A DNA stretch of 64,000 nucleotides from an uncultured Collinsella sp. (GCA_958354105.1 CATWVA010000005.1:1-64000), one strand, 5' to 3'; counted from the first letter of the stretch, positions 43,847-52,217 are shown. Notes: generated from the letters alone by a model not told the origin. Translations and numbers: made by a program.

Positions 43847-46800
43847 ATGTCCACTACCTCAACCGACCCGCGCGCCGCTGCCGCCGCGCTGCTGGTGCCC
43901 GGAACCACCTGCCACGGCTTTACCGTCGAACGCCGCGAGACCGTGCCCGAGCTCGACGCAGACGCTTACGTGCTGCGCCACACCGCCTCGGGCGCTCGCC
44001 TGCTGCACCTAGCGTGCGACGACGAAAACAAGGCCTTTGCCATTGGCTTTAAGACGCCGCCGGCCGATTCCACCGGCGTGTTCCACATTCTTGAGCACTC
44101 GGTGCTGTGCGGATCGGCCAAGTTTCCCGTCAAGGAGCCGTTTGTCGACCTGATCAAGAGCTCCATGCAGACGTTCCTCAACGCCATGACCTACCCCGAC
44201 AAGACCATCTACCCCGTTGCCACCACCAACGAGCAGGATCTGTACAACCTGATGGACGTGTACTTGGACGCGGTGTTCAACCCGGCGATCTACACCAAGC
44301 CCACCATTTTTGAGCAGGAAGGCTGGCACTACGAGCTGGACCTGCCGGAGAGCGTCGAGGGCGAGGGCGAGGGCGGCTCCGCGAGCCTGCGCGAGGGCAC
44401 GCTGCGCTATAACGGCGTGGTGTTCAACGAGATGAAGGGTGCGCTGTCCGACCCCATGAGCGTGCTGGACGACGCCGTCAACGCCGCGCTCTATCCCGAC
44501 ACTGCCTATGCGCACGAGAGCGGCGGCGACCCGCGCGCAATTCCCGCGCTCACCTACGAGCAGTTCCTGGACACGCACTCGCGCCACTACAACCCTTCCA
44601 ACTCCTACATCACGCTCTATGGCGACCTGGACGTGGACCGCGCGCTGGCCTTTTTGGACGAGCGCTATCTGTCGCAGCCGAGCGCCGCGAGCCGCCGCAT
44701 GGACGCTGCCGTCGCCGCCGGCGACGACCCGTCCACGCTGGCGCCCAATCCGCTGGACGTGCAGGCGCCTGTGACCTGCGAGTATAAGCGCGTCGAGATG
44801 GCCACCACGCCCGAGAACGCCCTGGTGGGCCTGGGCCTTGTGCTGGGTAGCGCGCTCGACCGCAAGCGCACAATCGCCGCGGACATCTTGTTCGAAGCGT
44901 TGCTGGGCTCCAACGAAGCGCCGGTTAAGAAGGCCATTCTGGCCGCCGGCCTGGGCGGCAACGTGGTGAGCTACACCGCGGCCGAGAGCCTGCAGCCCTA
45001 CGAGCTCATCATGCTGCAAAACGCGCAGCCCGGCGTGGCGCGCGAGCTGCGCCGCGTGTTCCAGGACGCCTGCCGCGACCTGTGCGAGCACGGCGTTCCG
45101 CGCGAGCGCCTGGAGGCCATCATCAGCAGCAACGAATACGACCTGCGCCAGCGCGACTACGGTATCGCCGACGGCGTGGCCATTGCGTGCGACGCGCTGA
45201 GCACCTGGCTCTACGATGACGACGCCGCGACGCTGGCGCTCAAGTACGGCCCAGTGTACGAGGAGCTTCGTGGCGAGCTGGACGGCAGCTACTTTGAGGA
45301 CCTGCTGCGCGAGCTGGTGCTGCAGAACGACCATATGGCTCTGGTCGAGCTGGCGCCGGTGGACGCCGCCGAGGGCGCAGAGGGTGCCGAGGCCGCCGAG
45401 CTGGCAGCCAAGCGCGATGCCATGACCGATGCCGAGCTGGCCGATGTGGTCGAGCGCACGGCCGCGCTGCGCACCGCGCAGGAGGCCGAGGACACGCCCG
45501 AGGCCAAGGCCACGTTGCCGCGCCTGCGCGTGTCCGACATTGGCGAGGCGCGCCCCGAGCCGCCGCTGGTCGTGGACACGACCGCGCCCATCCCCTGTCT
45601 GCGCCACGGCATCCCCACCAACCGCCTGGCCTACGCCATGCAGTACTTCGACCTGAGCTGCGTCGCGTTTGAGGACCTGCCCTATGTGACGCTGCTCTGC
45701 CGCCTGCTCAAGCAGCTGCCCACGCGCGAGCATTCGGCCGAGGAACTCGACAACCTGATCGCCGGCAAGCTGGGCTTTTTGAGCTTTACGACCGAAGTTA
45801 TGACGCAGCCCGACGTGGACGGCGCGCGCCCCTACCTGCTGGTGAGCGCCGGCGCCCTGTCCGAGAAGATCGACGCGCTGGCGAGCCTGCCGCGCGAGGT
45901 GTGGTCGAGCACGCTGCTGGCGGACGCCGACGCCGACCGCGTGCGCGACGTGCTCACACAGATTCGCATTGGTCTTGAGCAGGGATTTATCAACAACGGA
46001 CACTCGGCGGCGCTCGGTCGCGCGATGAGCTACAGCTCGCCTTCGGCCGTGGTGCGCGAGCAACTTTCGGGCGTGGATTTCTACCTGTTCCTGCGCGATC
46101 TGCTCGACCACTTTGACGAGCGCCTGGACGACCTGCGCGCCAAGCTTGCCGAGCTGGCGGAGCGTATCTTTGTGGCTGATGGCTGCATGGCGAGCTTTAC
46201 CGGCAGCGATGAGGACTTTGACGCGTACTGGGATGCCGCGGGCGACCTGGGGCTAGGCGCGGACGCTAGTGCCGTTGCCGGCCGCGATGCGCTCGTGGTG
46301 CCGACGCCGTGCAATCGCCACGAGGCTTTTGTCATCCCCAGCGACATCTGCTTTGCGGCAAGCGCGTGCGACCCGCGTCGCCTAGGCATTGACGTGACAG
46401 GCGCTTGGGCCGTGGCTGCCAACGCGCTCTCCTACGATTACCTGTGGAACGAGATTCGCGTGAAGGGCGGTGCATACGGCTGCGGATTCCGCGCAGCCGG
46501 CGAGCGCCAGACGGCGTTCTACACCTACCGCGACCCGGCAATCGATCCCTCGATTGAGCGCGTGGCGCGCGCGGGCGAATGGCTCGGCAGCTTTGAGCCC
46601 GACGGGGCCGCCTTTGAGGGCTTTATCGTGAGCTGCGTGAGCGGCATGGACGCGCCGGTAAAGCCGTACGCGCTCACCAAGCGCCGCAACACGACCTATC
46701 TGGCCGGGCTCGATCCGCATGCGCGCGAGGAGCGTCGCGCCCAGATGCTCGCCGCCACGCCCGGTGAGCTGCGCTCGCTCGGCGCCGACGTGACGCGCAT

Positions 46801-46891
46801 TGCGGCCGAGTCGCCCACCTGCGTCTTTGGCGGCCGCGACGTCATCGCCAAGAGCAACGCCGGCTTTAACGTCGTCGACCTGATGGGCTAA
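43847..46891 (+). CDS. M16C (PreP-like) zinc peptidase
   Basis: 1014 aa from the ATG at 43847 (AAAGGAG upstream); the frame from 43646 runs through the repeat block and is rejected. The inverted zinc motif HxxEH is in FHILEHSVLCG (about residue 80), with the distal Glu expected in YNGVVFNEMKGALSDP. It is followed by the M16C-associated domain and two further M16 halves, the size of PreP/CYM1-type peptidases. These degrade peptides in a closed chamber. No signal peptide, so cytoplasmic. Single gene. Confidence 0.93.
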   Translation: MSTTSTDPRAAAAALLVPGTTCHGFTVERRETVPELDADAYVLRHTASGARLLHLACDDENKAFAIGFKTPPADSTGVFHILEHSVLCGSAKFPVKEPFVDLIKSSMQTFLNAMTYPDKTIYPVATTNEQDLYNLMDVYLDAVFNPAIYTKPTIFEQEGWHYELDLPESVEGEGEGGSASLREGTLRYNGVVFNEMKGALSDPMSVLDDAVNAALYPDTAYAHESGGDPRAIPALTYEQFLDTHSRHYNPSNSYITLYGDLDVDRALAFLDERYLSQPSAASRRMDAAVAAGDDPSTLAPNPLDVQAPVTCEYKRVEMATTPENALVGLGLVLGSALDRKRTIAADILFEALLGSNEAPVKKAILAAGLGGNVVSYTAAESLQPYELIMLQNAQPGVARELRRVFQDACRDLCEHGVPRERLEAIISSNEYDLRQRDYGIADGVAIACDALSTWLYDDDAATLALKYGPVYEELRGELDGSYFEDLLRELVLQNDHMALVELAPVDAAEGAEGAEAAELAAKRDAMTDAELADVVERTAALRTAQEAEDTPEAKATLPRLRVSDIGEARPEPPLVVDTTAPIPCLRHGIPTNRLAYAMQYFDLSCVAFEDLPYVTLLCRLLKQLPTREHSAEELDNLIAGKLGFLSFTTEVMTQPDVDGARPYLLVSAGALSEKIDALASLPREVWSSTLLADADADRVRDVLTQIRIGLEQGFINNGHSAALGRAMSYSSPSAVVREQLSGVDFYLFLRDLLDHFDERLDDLRAKLAELAERIFVADGCMASFTGSDEDFDAYWDAAGDLGLGADASAVAGRDALVVPTPCNRHEAFVIPSDICFAASACDPRRLGIDVTGAWAVAANALSYDYLWNEIRVKGGAYGCGFRAAGERQTAFYTYRDPAIDPSIERVARAGEWLGSFEPDGAAFEGFIVSCVSGMDAPVKPYALTKRRNTTYLAGLDPHAREERRAQMLAATPGELRSLGADVTRIAAESPTCVFGGRDVIAKSNAGFNVVDLMG

Positions 46892-46904
46892 CCACAGCAA
46901 GCAA

Positions 46905-46941
46905 AACCACTACAAAGGGGACAGGCCCCTTTGTAGTGGTT
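46905..46941. repeat. GGGACAGG-type hairpin
   Basis: Perfect 16-bp stem AACCACTACAAAGGGG/CCCCTTTGTAGTGGTT with loop ACAGG; probable end of the M16C transcript. It belongs to a class of hairpins in the window with GGGACAGG at the tip (47641, 47690, 59277). Confidence 0.8.
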
Positions 46942-46971
46942 CGAACACTTGTTCTATACGTACACATGTTC
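46942..46971 (+). promoter_or_regulatory. SOS-box-like sites before hicAB
   Basis: CGAACACTTGTTCT fits the Gram-positive LexA pattern GAAC-N4-GTTC; a weaker GTAC-N4-GTTC follows 18 bp later. Both are 65-95 bp upstream of hicA. Confidence 0.4.
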
Positions 46972-47037
46972 TATAGTATGGGTGATTGCATCGGATCAAA
47001 ATTGCAACTAGAATATAGTTGCAGAATGTGAGGCGGG

Positions 47038-47301
47038 ATGACTCGAGCCGATAAACTCATCGCCCAACTGTTTAGCTGCCCTTCGACGTATCGGTATGCC
47101 GATTTTTTAAAAGTCATGGCCTCATATGGCTTTGAAATGGACAGCAAAGGCAAGACATCCGGATCGCGCATTCGCTTCTACAGGCCCTCAGATGGCAGGA
47201 TGTTCGTGATGCACGCGCCTCATCCATCTGACGAATTGACAGCGGGGACAATTCGAAACATCGTTCGATTTCTGCAGGATGTCGGAGGCAGTCATGAGTA
47301 A
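47038..47301 (+). CDS. hicA: HicA-type mRNA interferase toxin
   Basis: 87 aa. It has the small dsRBD-like fold pattern: YADFLKVMASYGFEMDSKG then SGSRIRFYRPSDGR and the catalytic-His strand MFVMHAPHPSDELTAGTIR, ending with a helix VRFLQDVG. As a toxin it would cleave mRNA without ribosomes. The gene precedes and overlaps hicB by 8 nt. The ATG at 47038 has GAGGCGGG upstream. Confidence 0.82.
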   Translation: MTRADKLIAQLFSCPSTYRYADFLKVMASYGFEMDSKGKTSGSRIRFYRPSDGRMFVMHAPHPSDELTAGTIRNIVRFLQDVGGSHE

Positions 47302-47623
47302 CGTTTTGGCATACAAGGGCTATTTCGCCCCAGTCGAGTTCGATGCCGAGCAGCATGTACTAACAGGTATGGTCGCCGGCATTAGGGACGCAATTGTATT
47401 TGAAGGCTCCAAGGCTGAAGAAGTGGAGCAATGCTTCCACGACGCCGTCGACGATTACCTTGAGTTTTGTGCCGAAAAGGGCAAGGAACCAGAGCGGGCT
47501 TTTAAGGGCTCGTTCAATGTGAGAACAGGCTCCGAGCTTCACAAGCAGGCAGCACTGGCGGCGGCAAAGAAGGGCGAGTCACTCAATAAGTTTGTGACCG
47601 AAGCAATCGCCGCGGCGTTATAG
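47294..47623 (+). CDS. hicB: HicB-type antitoxin
   Basis: 109 aa from the Met at 47294 (GGAGG 5 nt upstream); 47279 is less likely. An N-terminal degraded RNase-H-like half (YKGYFAPVEFDAEQHVLTG, AIVFEGSKAEEVEQCFHDAV) and a C-terminal ribbon-helix-helix (FNVRTGSELHKQAALAAAKK, SLNKFVTEAI) that should bind the operon promoter. It neutralises HicA by direct contact. Confidence 0.85.
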   Translation: MSNVLAYKGYFAPVEFDAEQHVLTGMVAGIRDAIVFEGSKAEEVEQCFHDAVDDYLEFCAEKGKEPERAFKGSFNVRTGSELHKQAALAAAKKGESLNKFVTEAIAAAL

Positions 47624-47640
47624 CGTTAACGCATGGGCCA

Positions 47641-47679
47641 AAACCACCACAAAGGGGACAGGCACCTTTGTGGTGGTTT
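47641..47679. repeat. GGGACAGG-type hairpin after hicAB
   Basis: Perfect 15-bp stem AAACCACCACAAAGG/CCTTTGTGGTGGTTT with loop GGACAGGCA; likely ends the hicAB transcript. Confidence 0.8.
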
Positions 47680-47689
47680 CGACATTTGC

Positions 47690-47735
47690 CCAGATAAAAC
47701 CTGCCAAAATAAACCTGTCCCTTTTTGGTAGGTTT
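47690..47735 (+). repeat. 5' leader hairpin repeat before the 5-formyl-THF cyclo-ligase gene
   Basis: Hairpin AAACCTGCCAAAA/TTTTTGGTAGGTTT with CCTGTCCC in the loop, placed directly before the ribosome site. A copy of about 45 nt, nearly identical and in the same orientation to its gene, is at 59277-59321. Confidence 0.75.
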
Positions 47736-47751
47736 GGGAGAGGAAGCCGGG

Positions 47752-48348
47752 ATGGACAAGGCTGAGTTGCGGCGGGCGGTGATTGCTCGGCGCGATGCTC
47801 TTGATTTGGACTTGCGGGCGGCGAAGTCTGCTGATATCTGTGCGCGGCTGGTTGAGCTGCTGGGCCGCTTGGATGCCGCGGCGCCGCACACCGTTGCCGT
47901 CTATGCCGCGATGGGTTCCGAAGTCGACTCAGCCGCGTTTGCCGCAGCTGCCTCCAAACGTGGCTGGCGCGTGGCCTATCCGTGCATGCTCTCGGCAACA
48001 GACGCCGCAGCTTGTGGCCAGCGCATGTGTATGCGGGCAGTTGCTGCCGGCGACGCGGACGCGGCTACGTTTATCGCCCACCCCACGCGGGCCTTTGCGG
48101 CCACGGACATCGACAGCAGCCGCTTCCCTATCGTGCCTGCCGAAGCTCTCGACATGATCGTCGTGCCGCTCGTAGCATTCGACCGCACCGGCACGCGCCT
48201 AGGCTACGGCGGCGGCTGCTATGACCGCTACCTGCCCATGCTCTCGCCCGCATGCCAAATCATCGGCATCGCCTTTGACGAGCAGCGTGTCGACCACGTT
48301 CCCACCGATGCCCACGACCTGCCGCTGCCCAACATCATCAGCGCCTAA
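47752..48348 (+). CDS. 5-formyltetrahydrofolate cyclo-ligase
   Basis: Converts 5-formyl-THF and ATP to 5,10-methenyl-THF, recycling folate in the cytoplasm. 198 aa from the Met at 47752 (AGAGGAAG upstream). The N-terminus has the helix with basic residues (MDKAELRRAVIARRDAL), and the C-terminal nucleotide-binding signature GTRLGYGGGCYDRYL is intact. No operon partner. Its leader carries the hairpin at 47690-47735. Confidence 0.93.
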   Translation: MDKAELRRAVIARRDALDLDLRAAKSADICARLVELLGRLDAAAPHTVAVYAAMGSEVDSAAFAAAASKRGWRVAYPCMLSATDAAACGQRMCMRAVAAGDADAATFIAHPTRAFAATDIDSSRFPIVPAEALDMIVVPLVAFDRTGTRLGYGGGCYDRYLPMLSPACQIIGIAFDEQRVDHVPTDAHDLPLPNIISA

Positions 48349-48376
48349 CGGCTGGCACGCTGCACCCCACAAAAAT

Positions 48377-48546
48377 GAGCGTGGAAAATTTCCCACTTTG
48401 GGCCTGTTCGGGGGCAAAAAACGGGAGATTATCCACGCTCATTATTCAAACGTCCGATAATCCACGCTCGTGTGTCCGAAAATCCACGCTCAACCAAATC
48501 GCGTCTAAATTCCCACGCTCATCCGTCCGGATTTCCACGCTCGTGC
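48377..48546. repeat. GAGCGTGGA/TCCACGCTC repeat block 2
   Basis: One inverted copy (GAGCGTGGAAAATTTCCCAC) and five forward copies (about 48435 to 48541) at spacings of 19-29 nt. The first forward copy pairs with the inverted copy through GGGAGATTATCCACGCTC. It lies between the cyclo-ligase gene and the nuclease-like gene at 48569. Confidence 0.85.
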
Positions 48547-48568
48547 AGCCTAACGCCCTGCCACCGCC

Positions 48569-49531
48569 TCAGCATGCACGCGGCACGCCGGCAACCTTGA
48601 GCTTGCGATCGAGCTTTGTCGGGTCCCTTAGATCATCCCAGCACAAGCGCACAATCTTACAGTTATCGAGCAGCGAAAGCCTCGACTCGCGCTGGCGCTC
48701 ATCAAATTGCGCCTTTGCAAGCTTGCCCTCCTCCGCCGCCTTCTCGCTTTTAACGAATCCGTCGAACTCCCCAATAATCAACCGGTCACCCACGCGCCAC
48801 AAATAGTCAACGCGATACGGCCGTCCCGGCTCAACCGGGTCGAACAGCTCAATTTGCAGCTCCGGCGTCTGCCAGCCGCGCTCGATCATCAGGGCGCGCG
48901 CCTTGGACTCGCCACCGCTTTCCGACAGGCCATCGGCATACCGTGCAACCCTGCGCGCCGTCACAACACCGCGACGATTTAAGCCAAGCTTGTTGACTGC
49001 CTCAACGAGATGCTCCTTCGACAACAGCTGCTCATGAAGCGCCGAGTCCGCAATGATCAGTCCCTCGACAAACGATGCATCGACCAGGCAATCCGTAATC
49101 GTTTGATCGATATCGGTCACGGCAATGTCCATCTGGGTGGCCCGTGTTTGACGAACATAACGATGGCGAACGACCTGAGAGCCCGGCGTCGTTGATTGTG
49201 CCGGTGCCACGGCGATATGGATGTGCGTCAAATTGGCATGCGAAACCGAAAGGCCATAGACAACGGCCGCCGTATAGGAGCAAAACGTCCAGTCGGGGTG
49301 CTTTTGCGCAAGCGCCCGCACCCGATGCAGATAACGCTGCCGAAACTTGAGCTCGGACCAGTATTCCGGACGCGCATACAACCCCGGCATGACCACCTTG
49401 AGACTTCCCGCCGCCACCCGCCGCTCAATCTGCTTTGCCTCCGCCGTCGTACGCGCGTACACGCAGCTCATCTGCTGCTCGCACGCTTTAATGTGGCCTG
49501 TGAGTCTTTGATTCGCCGTCGCGTTTGCCAT
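48569..49531 (-). CDS. AbiEi-like protein with C-terminal DUF559/Vsr-like domain
   Basis: 320 aa from the Met at 49531 (GGGAGG 4 nt upstream); the frame from 49594 is rejected. An N-terminal winged-helix-like half as in AbiEi-type antitoxins (GSLKVVMPGLYARPEYW; FCSYTAAVVYGLSVSH; DIDQTITDCLVDA) and a C-terminal endonuclease-like half: GGESKARALMIERGW, YRVDYLWRVGDRLIIGEFDG, where the Asp/Glu residues fit the D-ExK core with Asp/Gly in place of the usual Lys. Typical of many single actinobacterial genes whose role is unknown. No toxin partner is next to it. It is flanked on both sides by GAGCGTGGA repeat blocks. Confidence 0.7.
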   Translation of the reverse strand: MANATANQRLTGHIKACEQQMSCVYARTTAEAKQIERRVAAGSLKVVMPGLYARPEYWSELKFRQRYLHRVRALAQKHPDWTFCSYTAAVVYGLSVSHANLTHIHIAVAPAQSTTPGSQVVRHRYVRQTRATQMDIAVTDIDQTITDCLVDASFVEGLIIADSALHEQLLSKEHLVEAVNKLGLNRRGVVTARRVARYADGLSESGGESKARALMIERGWQTPELQIELFDPVEPGRPYRVDYLWRVGDRLIIGEFDGFVKSEKAAEEGKLAKAQFDERQRESRLSLLDNCKIVRLCWDDLRDPTKLDRKLKVAGVPRAC

Positions 49532-49828
49532 GTCGCCTCCCAACTCTTGGAACGGCGCCAACGTACCAGACGGTTTCATGCGAAGTCTGACCAAATGCTG
49601 TCCAGCAGCTGACCAAATGCTTGACGGTTTTGGACGTTTTAGGTTAATGGCTTATATCTGCAGGTAGAACGGTTGTCGAGAGGTCCCTGTCTCCACATCT
49701 TTATGCCTCAAAAGCCGTCGATTTCCTTAAAAGAAAATATGCTGTGGCTCGAAACTACCTAGTTTGCGATGCTGTCCGTAAACACTCGACGCGTGGTGCC
49801 GCCGCCTACGACAGCCGCAGAAAAATCG
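49532..49828. other. Upstream region of the nuclease-like gene
   Basis: No gene. At 49583-49626 the minus strand has three direct copies of T-T-x-GGTCAG/GACAG type (GCATTTGGTCAGCTG, CAGCATTTGGTCAGAC) with the same motif as before the gene at 24692. Confidence 0.45.
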
Positions 49829-49922
49829 AGCGTGGAAAATCTCCCACTTTGGGCCTGTTCCTCGACCAAAAGTGGGAGATTATCCACGCTCATTCAACAT
49901 GCGTCCGATTATCCACGCTCGT
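49829..49922. repeat. GAGCGTGGA/TCCACGCTC repeat block 3
   Basis: Inverted copy GAGCGTGGAAAATCTCCCAC, TTTGGGCC, then a matching arm AAAGTGGGAGATTATCCACG and a second TCCACGCTC at 49911. The first two form a 22-bp stem. The first 30 bases match block 2. Confidence 0.85.
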
Positions 49923-49969
49923 CGCGTAGCGGCCACGATAACCGCCGCAGCCACAGCCACGACAGCGGC

Positions 49970-50896
49970 CTAGTGCTCCTCGCCGGCGCGGGCCAGGTCG
50001 TAGGGCGTGGTCTGGTAGACGTAGTAGTTGAGCCAGTTGGTGTAGAGCAGCTGAGCCTGGCTGCGCCAGACGTTGCGCGGCTCGGCGGTGGGATCGTCGC
50101 CCGGGAAGTAATGCGCCGGCACCTGAGGGTTGAGCCCGCGCTTCACGTCGCGCTCGTACTCCAGGCGCAGCGTGTCGGTATCGTACTCGGGATGGCCAAA
50201 GACAAAAAAGCGGCGGCTGTCGGTCGACTTGACGATATACAGGCCTACCTCGTCGGACACGGCCACGACTTCAAGCTGCGGCTCGGCCTCCACGTCCTCG
50301 CGGCGCACATCGGTGTTGCGCGAATGCACGGCATAGAAGCGGTCGTCAAAGCCGCGGACCAGCGGGCTTTGCGGCTTCACCAGATAATGCTCAAATACGC
50401 CGCTCGCCTTTGCCGGCAGGTCGTACTTCTGGATACCGTAATGATGGTAGAGCCCCGCCTGCGCGCCCCAACAAATGTGCAGCGTGGAGTGTACGTGCGT
50501 GGTGGACCAATCCATGATCTGGCAGAGCTCGGGCCAGTAGTCGACCTCCTCGAACGGCATCTGCTCCACCGGCGCGCCCGTGATGATCAGGCCGTCGTAG
50601 TGGATGTCGCGGATGTCGTCGAACGTGCGGTAGAACGTCTCCAGGTGGCCGGCGCTCACGTGCGTGGCCTCGTGCGTCTTGGTGCGCAGCAGGTCCACCT
50701 CCACCTGCAACGGCGTGTTGGAGAGTTTGCGCATAATCTGCGTCTCGGTGGCGATCTTGGTGGGCATGAGGTTGAGGATGAGCACACGCAGCGGACGGAT
50801 GTCCTGGTGCAGCGCGCGGTACTCGGTCATGACAAAGATGTTCTCGCTCTCGAGCTGCGCGGCGGCAGGGAGGGCGTCGGGGATGCGAATGGGCAT
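49970..50896 (-). CDS. metA: Homoserine O-acyltransferase MetA (acetyl-type)
   Basis: Methionine-pathway enzyme, class I glutamine-amidotransferase fold, 308 aa. The acyl-Cys is in HICWGAQAGLYHHYG, the catalytic Glu/His are expected near FGHPEYD. The specificity loop reads ITGAPVEQMPFEEVDYW: Glu in 'PVE' corresponds to Glu111 of Bacillus MetA, linked to acetyl-CoA use, whereas enterobacterial succinyl enzymes have Gly. So homoserine O-acetyltransferase is the likely activity. Single gene; no SAM riboswitch seen upstream. Start at 50896 after AAGGAG. Confidence 0.95.
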   Translation of the reverse strand: MPIRIPDALPAAAQLESENIFVMTEYRALHQDIRPLRVLILNLMPTKIATETQIMRKLSNTPLQVEVDLLRTKTHEATHVSAGHLETFYRTFDDIRDIHYDGLIITGAPVEQMPFEEVDYWPELCQIMDWSTTHVHSTLHICWGAQAGLYHHYGIQKYDLPAKASGVFEHYLVKPQSPLVRGFDDRFYAVHSRNTDVRREDVEAEPQLEVVAVSDEVGLYIVKSTDSRRFFVFGHPEYDTDTLRLEYERDVKRGLNPQVPAHYFPGDDPTAEPRNVWRSQAQLLYTNWLNYYVYQTTPYDLARAGEEH

Positions 50897-51107
50897 GGAT
50901 GCTCCTTACGAGTCAGTTGCAGCTATGGTACAACGAGCGGCCCCATCCGCGCGAGCACATCGCCCGGCGATGTCGCCAGCGGCCCAAATCACTCCAAAAG
51001 TAGAGATTAAAGCATGTCCCAAAAATCTACTTCGCTTTAGCTTAGCAAAGTGACAGCAGGACGCTACAATGGTTCGATGCGAGAAACTCGGCCGAAAGGA
51101 TACATAT

Positions 51108-52085
51108 ATGTACCAGACGCGTAAGATCGGTGTGGTCGGCCAGGGCCACGTAGGAGCACATGTCGCCAACAGCCTGCTCATGCAGGGCATTGCCGATGAG
51201 CTGTACCTGTGCGATATCAACGAGACCAAGGTGACATCCGAGGTCCAGGACCTGCGCGACTCCCTTTCGTTTGTCCCGTACAACACCAAGATCGTCAACT
51301 GCTACGACCACTACGAGGAGCTGGCCTGCTGCGACGTCATCGTCAACGCTGCCGGCAAGGTCGCGCTGGCCGCCGGCAACCGCGACGGTGAGCTGTTCTT
51401 TACCACCGACGCCGCCCGCACCTTTGCCAAGCGCATCGTCGACGCCGGCTTTGACGGCATCTTCGTGAGCATCTCCAACCCCTGCGACGTCGTGTGCACC
51501 GAGCTGTGGCACCTGACCGGCTACGATCCCAAGAAGATCATCGGCTCGGGCTGCGGTCTGGACTCCGCCCGCCTGCGCACCGAGATCTCCAAGAAGGTCG
51601 GTGTGAGCCCCAAGTCCATCGACGCCTACATGATCGGCGAGCATGGCTTTAGCCAGCTGGCCGCCTTTAAGGCCGCAACCATCGCCGGCAAGAGCCTCAA
51701 CGAGCTTCAGGCCGAAAACCCCGACAAGTACGCCTTTGACCACATGGAGGTCGAGGAGCTCGCGCGCAAGGGCGGCTATGTGACCTACCAGGGCAAGCAG
51801 TGCACCGAGTACGCCGTCGCCAACTCCGCTGCGCGTGTCTGCGCCGCCGTGCTGCACAACGAGCACGCCGTGCTTTCGGCCTCTACGCTCATGACTGGCC
51901 AGTATGGCGAAGAGGGCATCTTTACCTCCCTGCCGTGCGTGATCGGCGCCGAGGGCGTCGAGGAGGTCTACACGCTCGACCTTTCCGAGCACGAGCTCGA
52001 GGGCTTCCACAAGAGCTGCCAGCACATCCGCGACAACATCGCCCAGCTCGACTGGTGGGACGCCGAGGCGTACGACGCAAAGTAG
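51108..52085 (+). CDS. L-2-hydroxyacid dehydrogenase (LDH / hydroxyisocaproate type)
   Basis: 325 aa from the Met at 51108 (AAAGGA 7 nt upstream). An NAD-binding start KIGVVGQGHVGAHVANSL, the Arg of the active loop in LAAGNRDGEL, substrate Asp/Arg in GLDSARLRTEI and catalytic His in MIGEHGFSQ, so the fold is that of LDH/MDH. The loop position that is Gln in LDH and Arg in MDH is not obviously either (GKVALAAGNR), which suggests a branched or other 2-oxoacid, as in L-2-hydroxyisocaproate dehydrogenases. Cytoplasmic, reoxidises NADH. Single gene with its own terminator. Confidence 0.88.
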   Translation: MYQTRKIGVVGQGHVGAHVANSLLMQGIADELYLCDINETKVTSEVQDLRDSLSFVPYNTKIVNCYDHYEELACCDVIVNAAGKVALAAGNRDGELFFTTDAARTFAKRIVDAGFDGIFVSISNPCDVVCTELWHLTGYDPKKIIGSGCGLDSARLRTEISKKVGVSPKSIDAYMIGEHGFSQLAAFKAATIAGKSLNELQAENPDKYAFDHMEVEELARKGGYVTYQGKQCTEYAVANSAARVCAAVLHNEHAVLSASTLMTGQYGEEGIFTSLPCVIGAEGVEEVYTLDLSEHELEGFHKSCQHIRDNIAQLDWWDAEAYDAK

Positions 52086-52130
52086 GCCGCTGGCTACCGC
52101 AACCTTGCGAATCTAAGCGCGATACTAAGC

Positions 52131-52168
52131 GGGCCGCGCCGGAAATCCCCGGCGCGGCCCACTTTTTT
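52131..52168 (+). terminator. Terminator after the dehydrogenase gene
   Basis: 12-bp stem GGGCCGCGCCGG/CCGGCGCGGCCC followed by ACTTTTTT. Confidence 0.9.
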
Positions 52169-52217
52169 GACTCACGCAGCGCCCTTGCGAATCGAAGGTG
52201 AATGGTTTTCCCGTTAC

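Noticed and set aside
44009..46111. 700-codon minus-strand frame inside the M16C gene
   Set aside because: Antisense shadow; the plus strand has the HxxEH peptidase and normal family length.
48435..48546. CRISPR array
   Set aside because: Repeats are only 9-14 nt, spacing varies from 19 to 29 nt, orientation of the first copy is inverted and no cas genes are near.
49829..49922. DnaA boxes / replication origin
   Set aside because: TTATCCACG resembles a DnaA box at 8 of 9 positions, but the conserved unit extends to CGCTC, other copies lack the TTA, and no dnaA, dnaN or AT-rich unwinding region is close.
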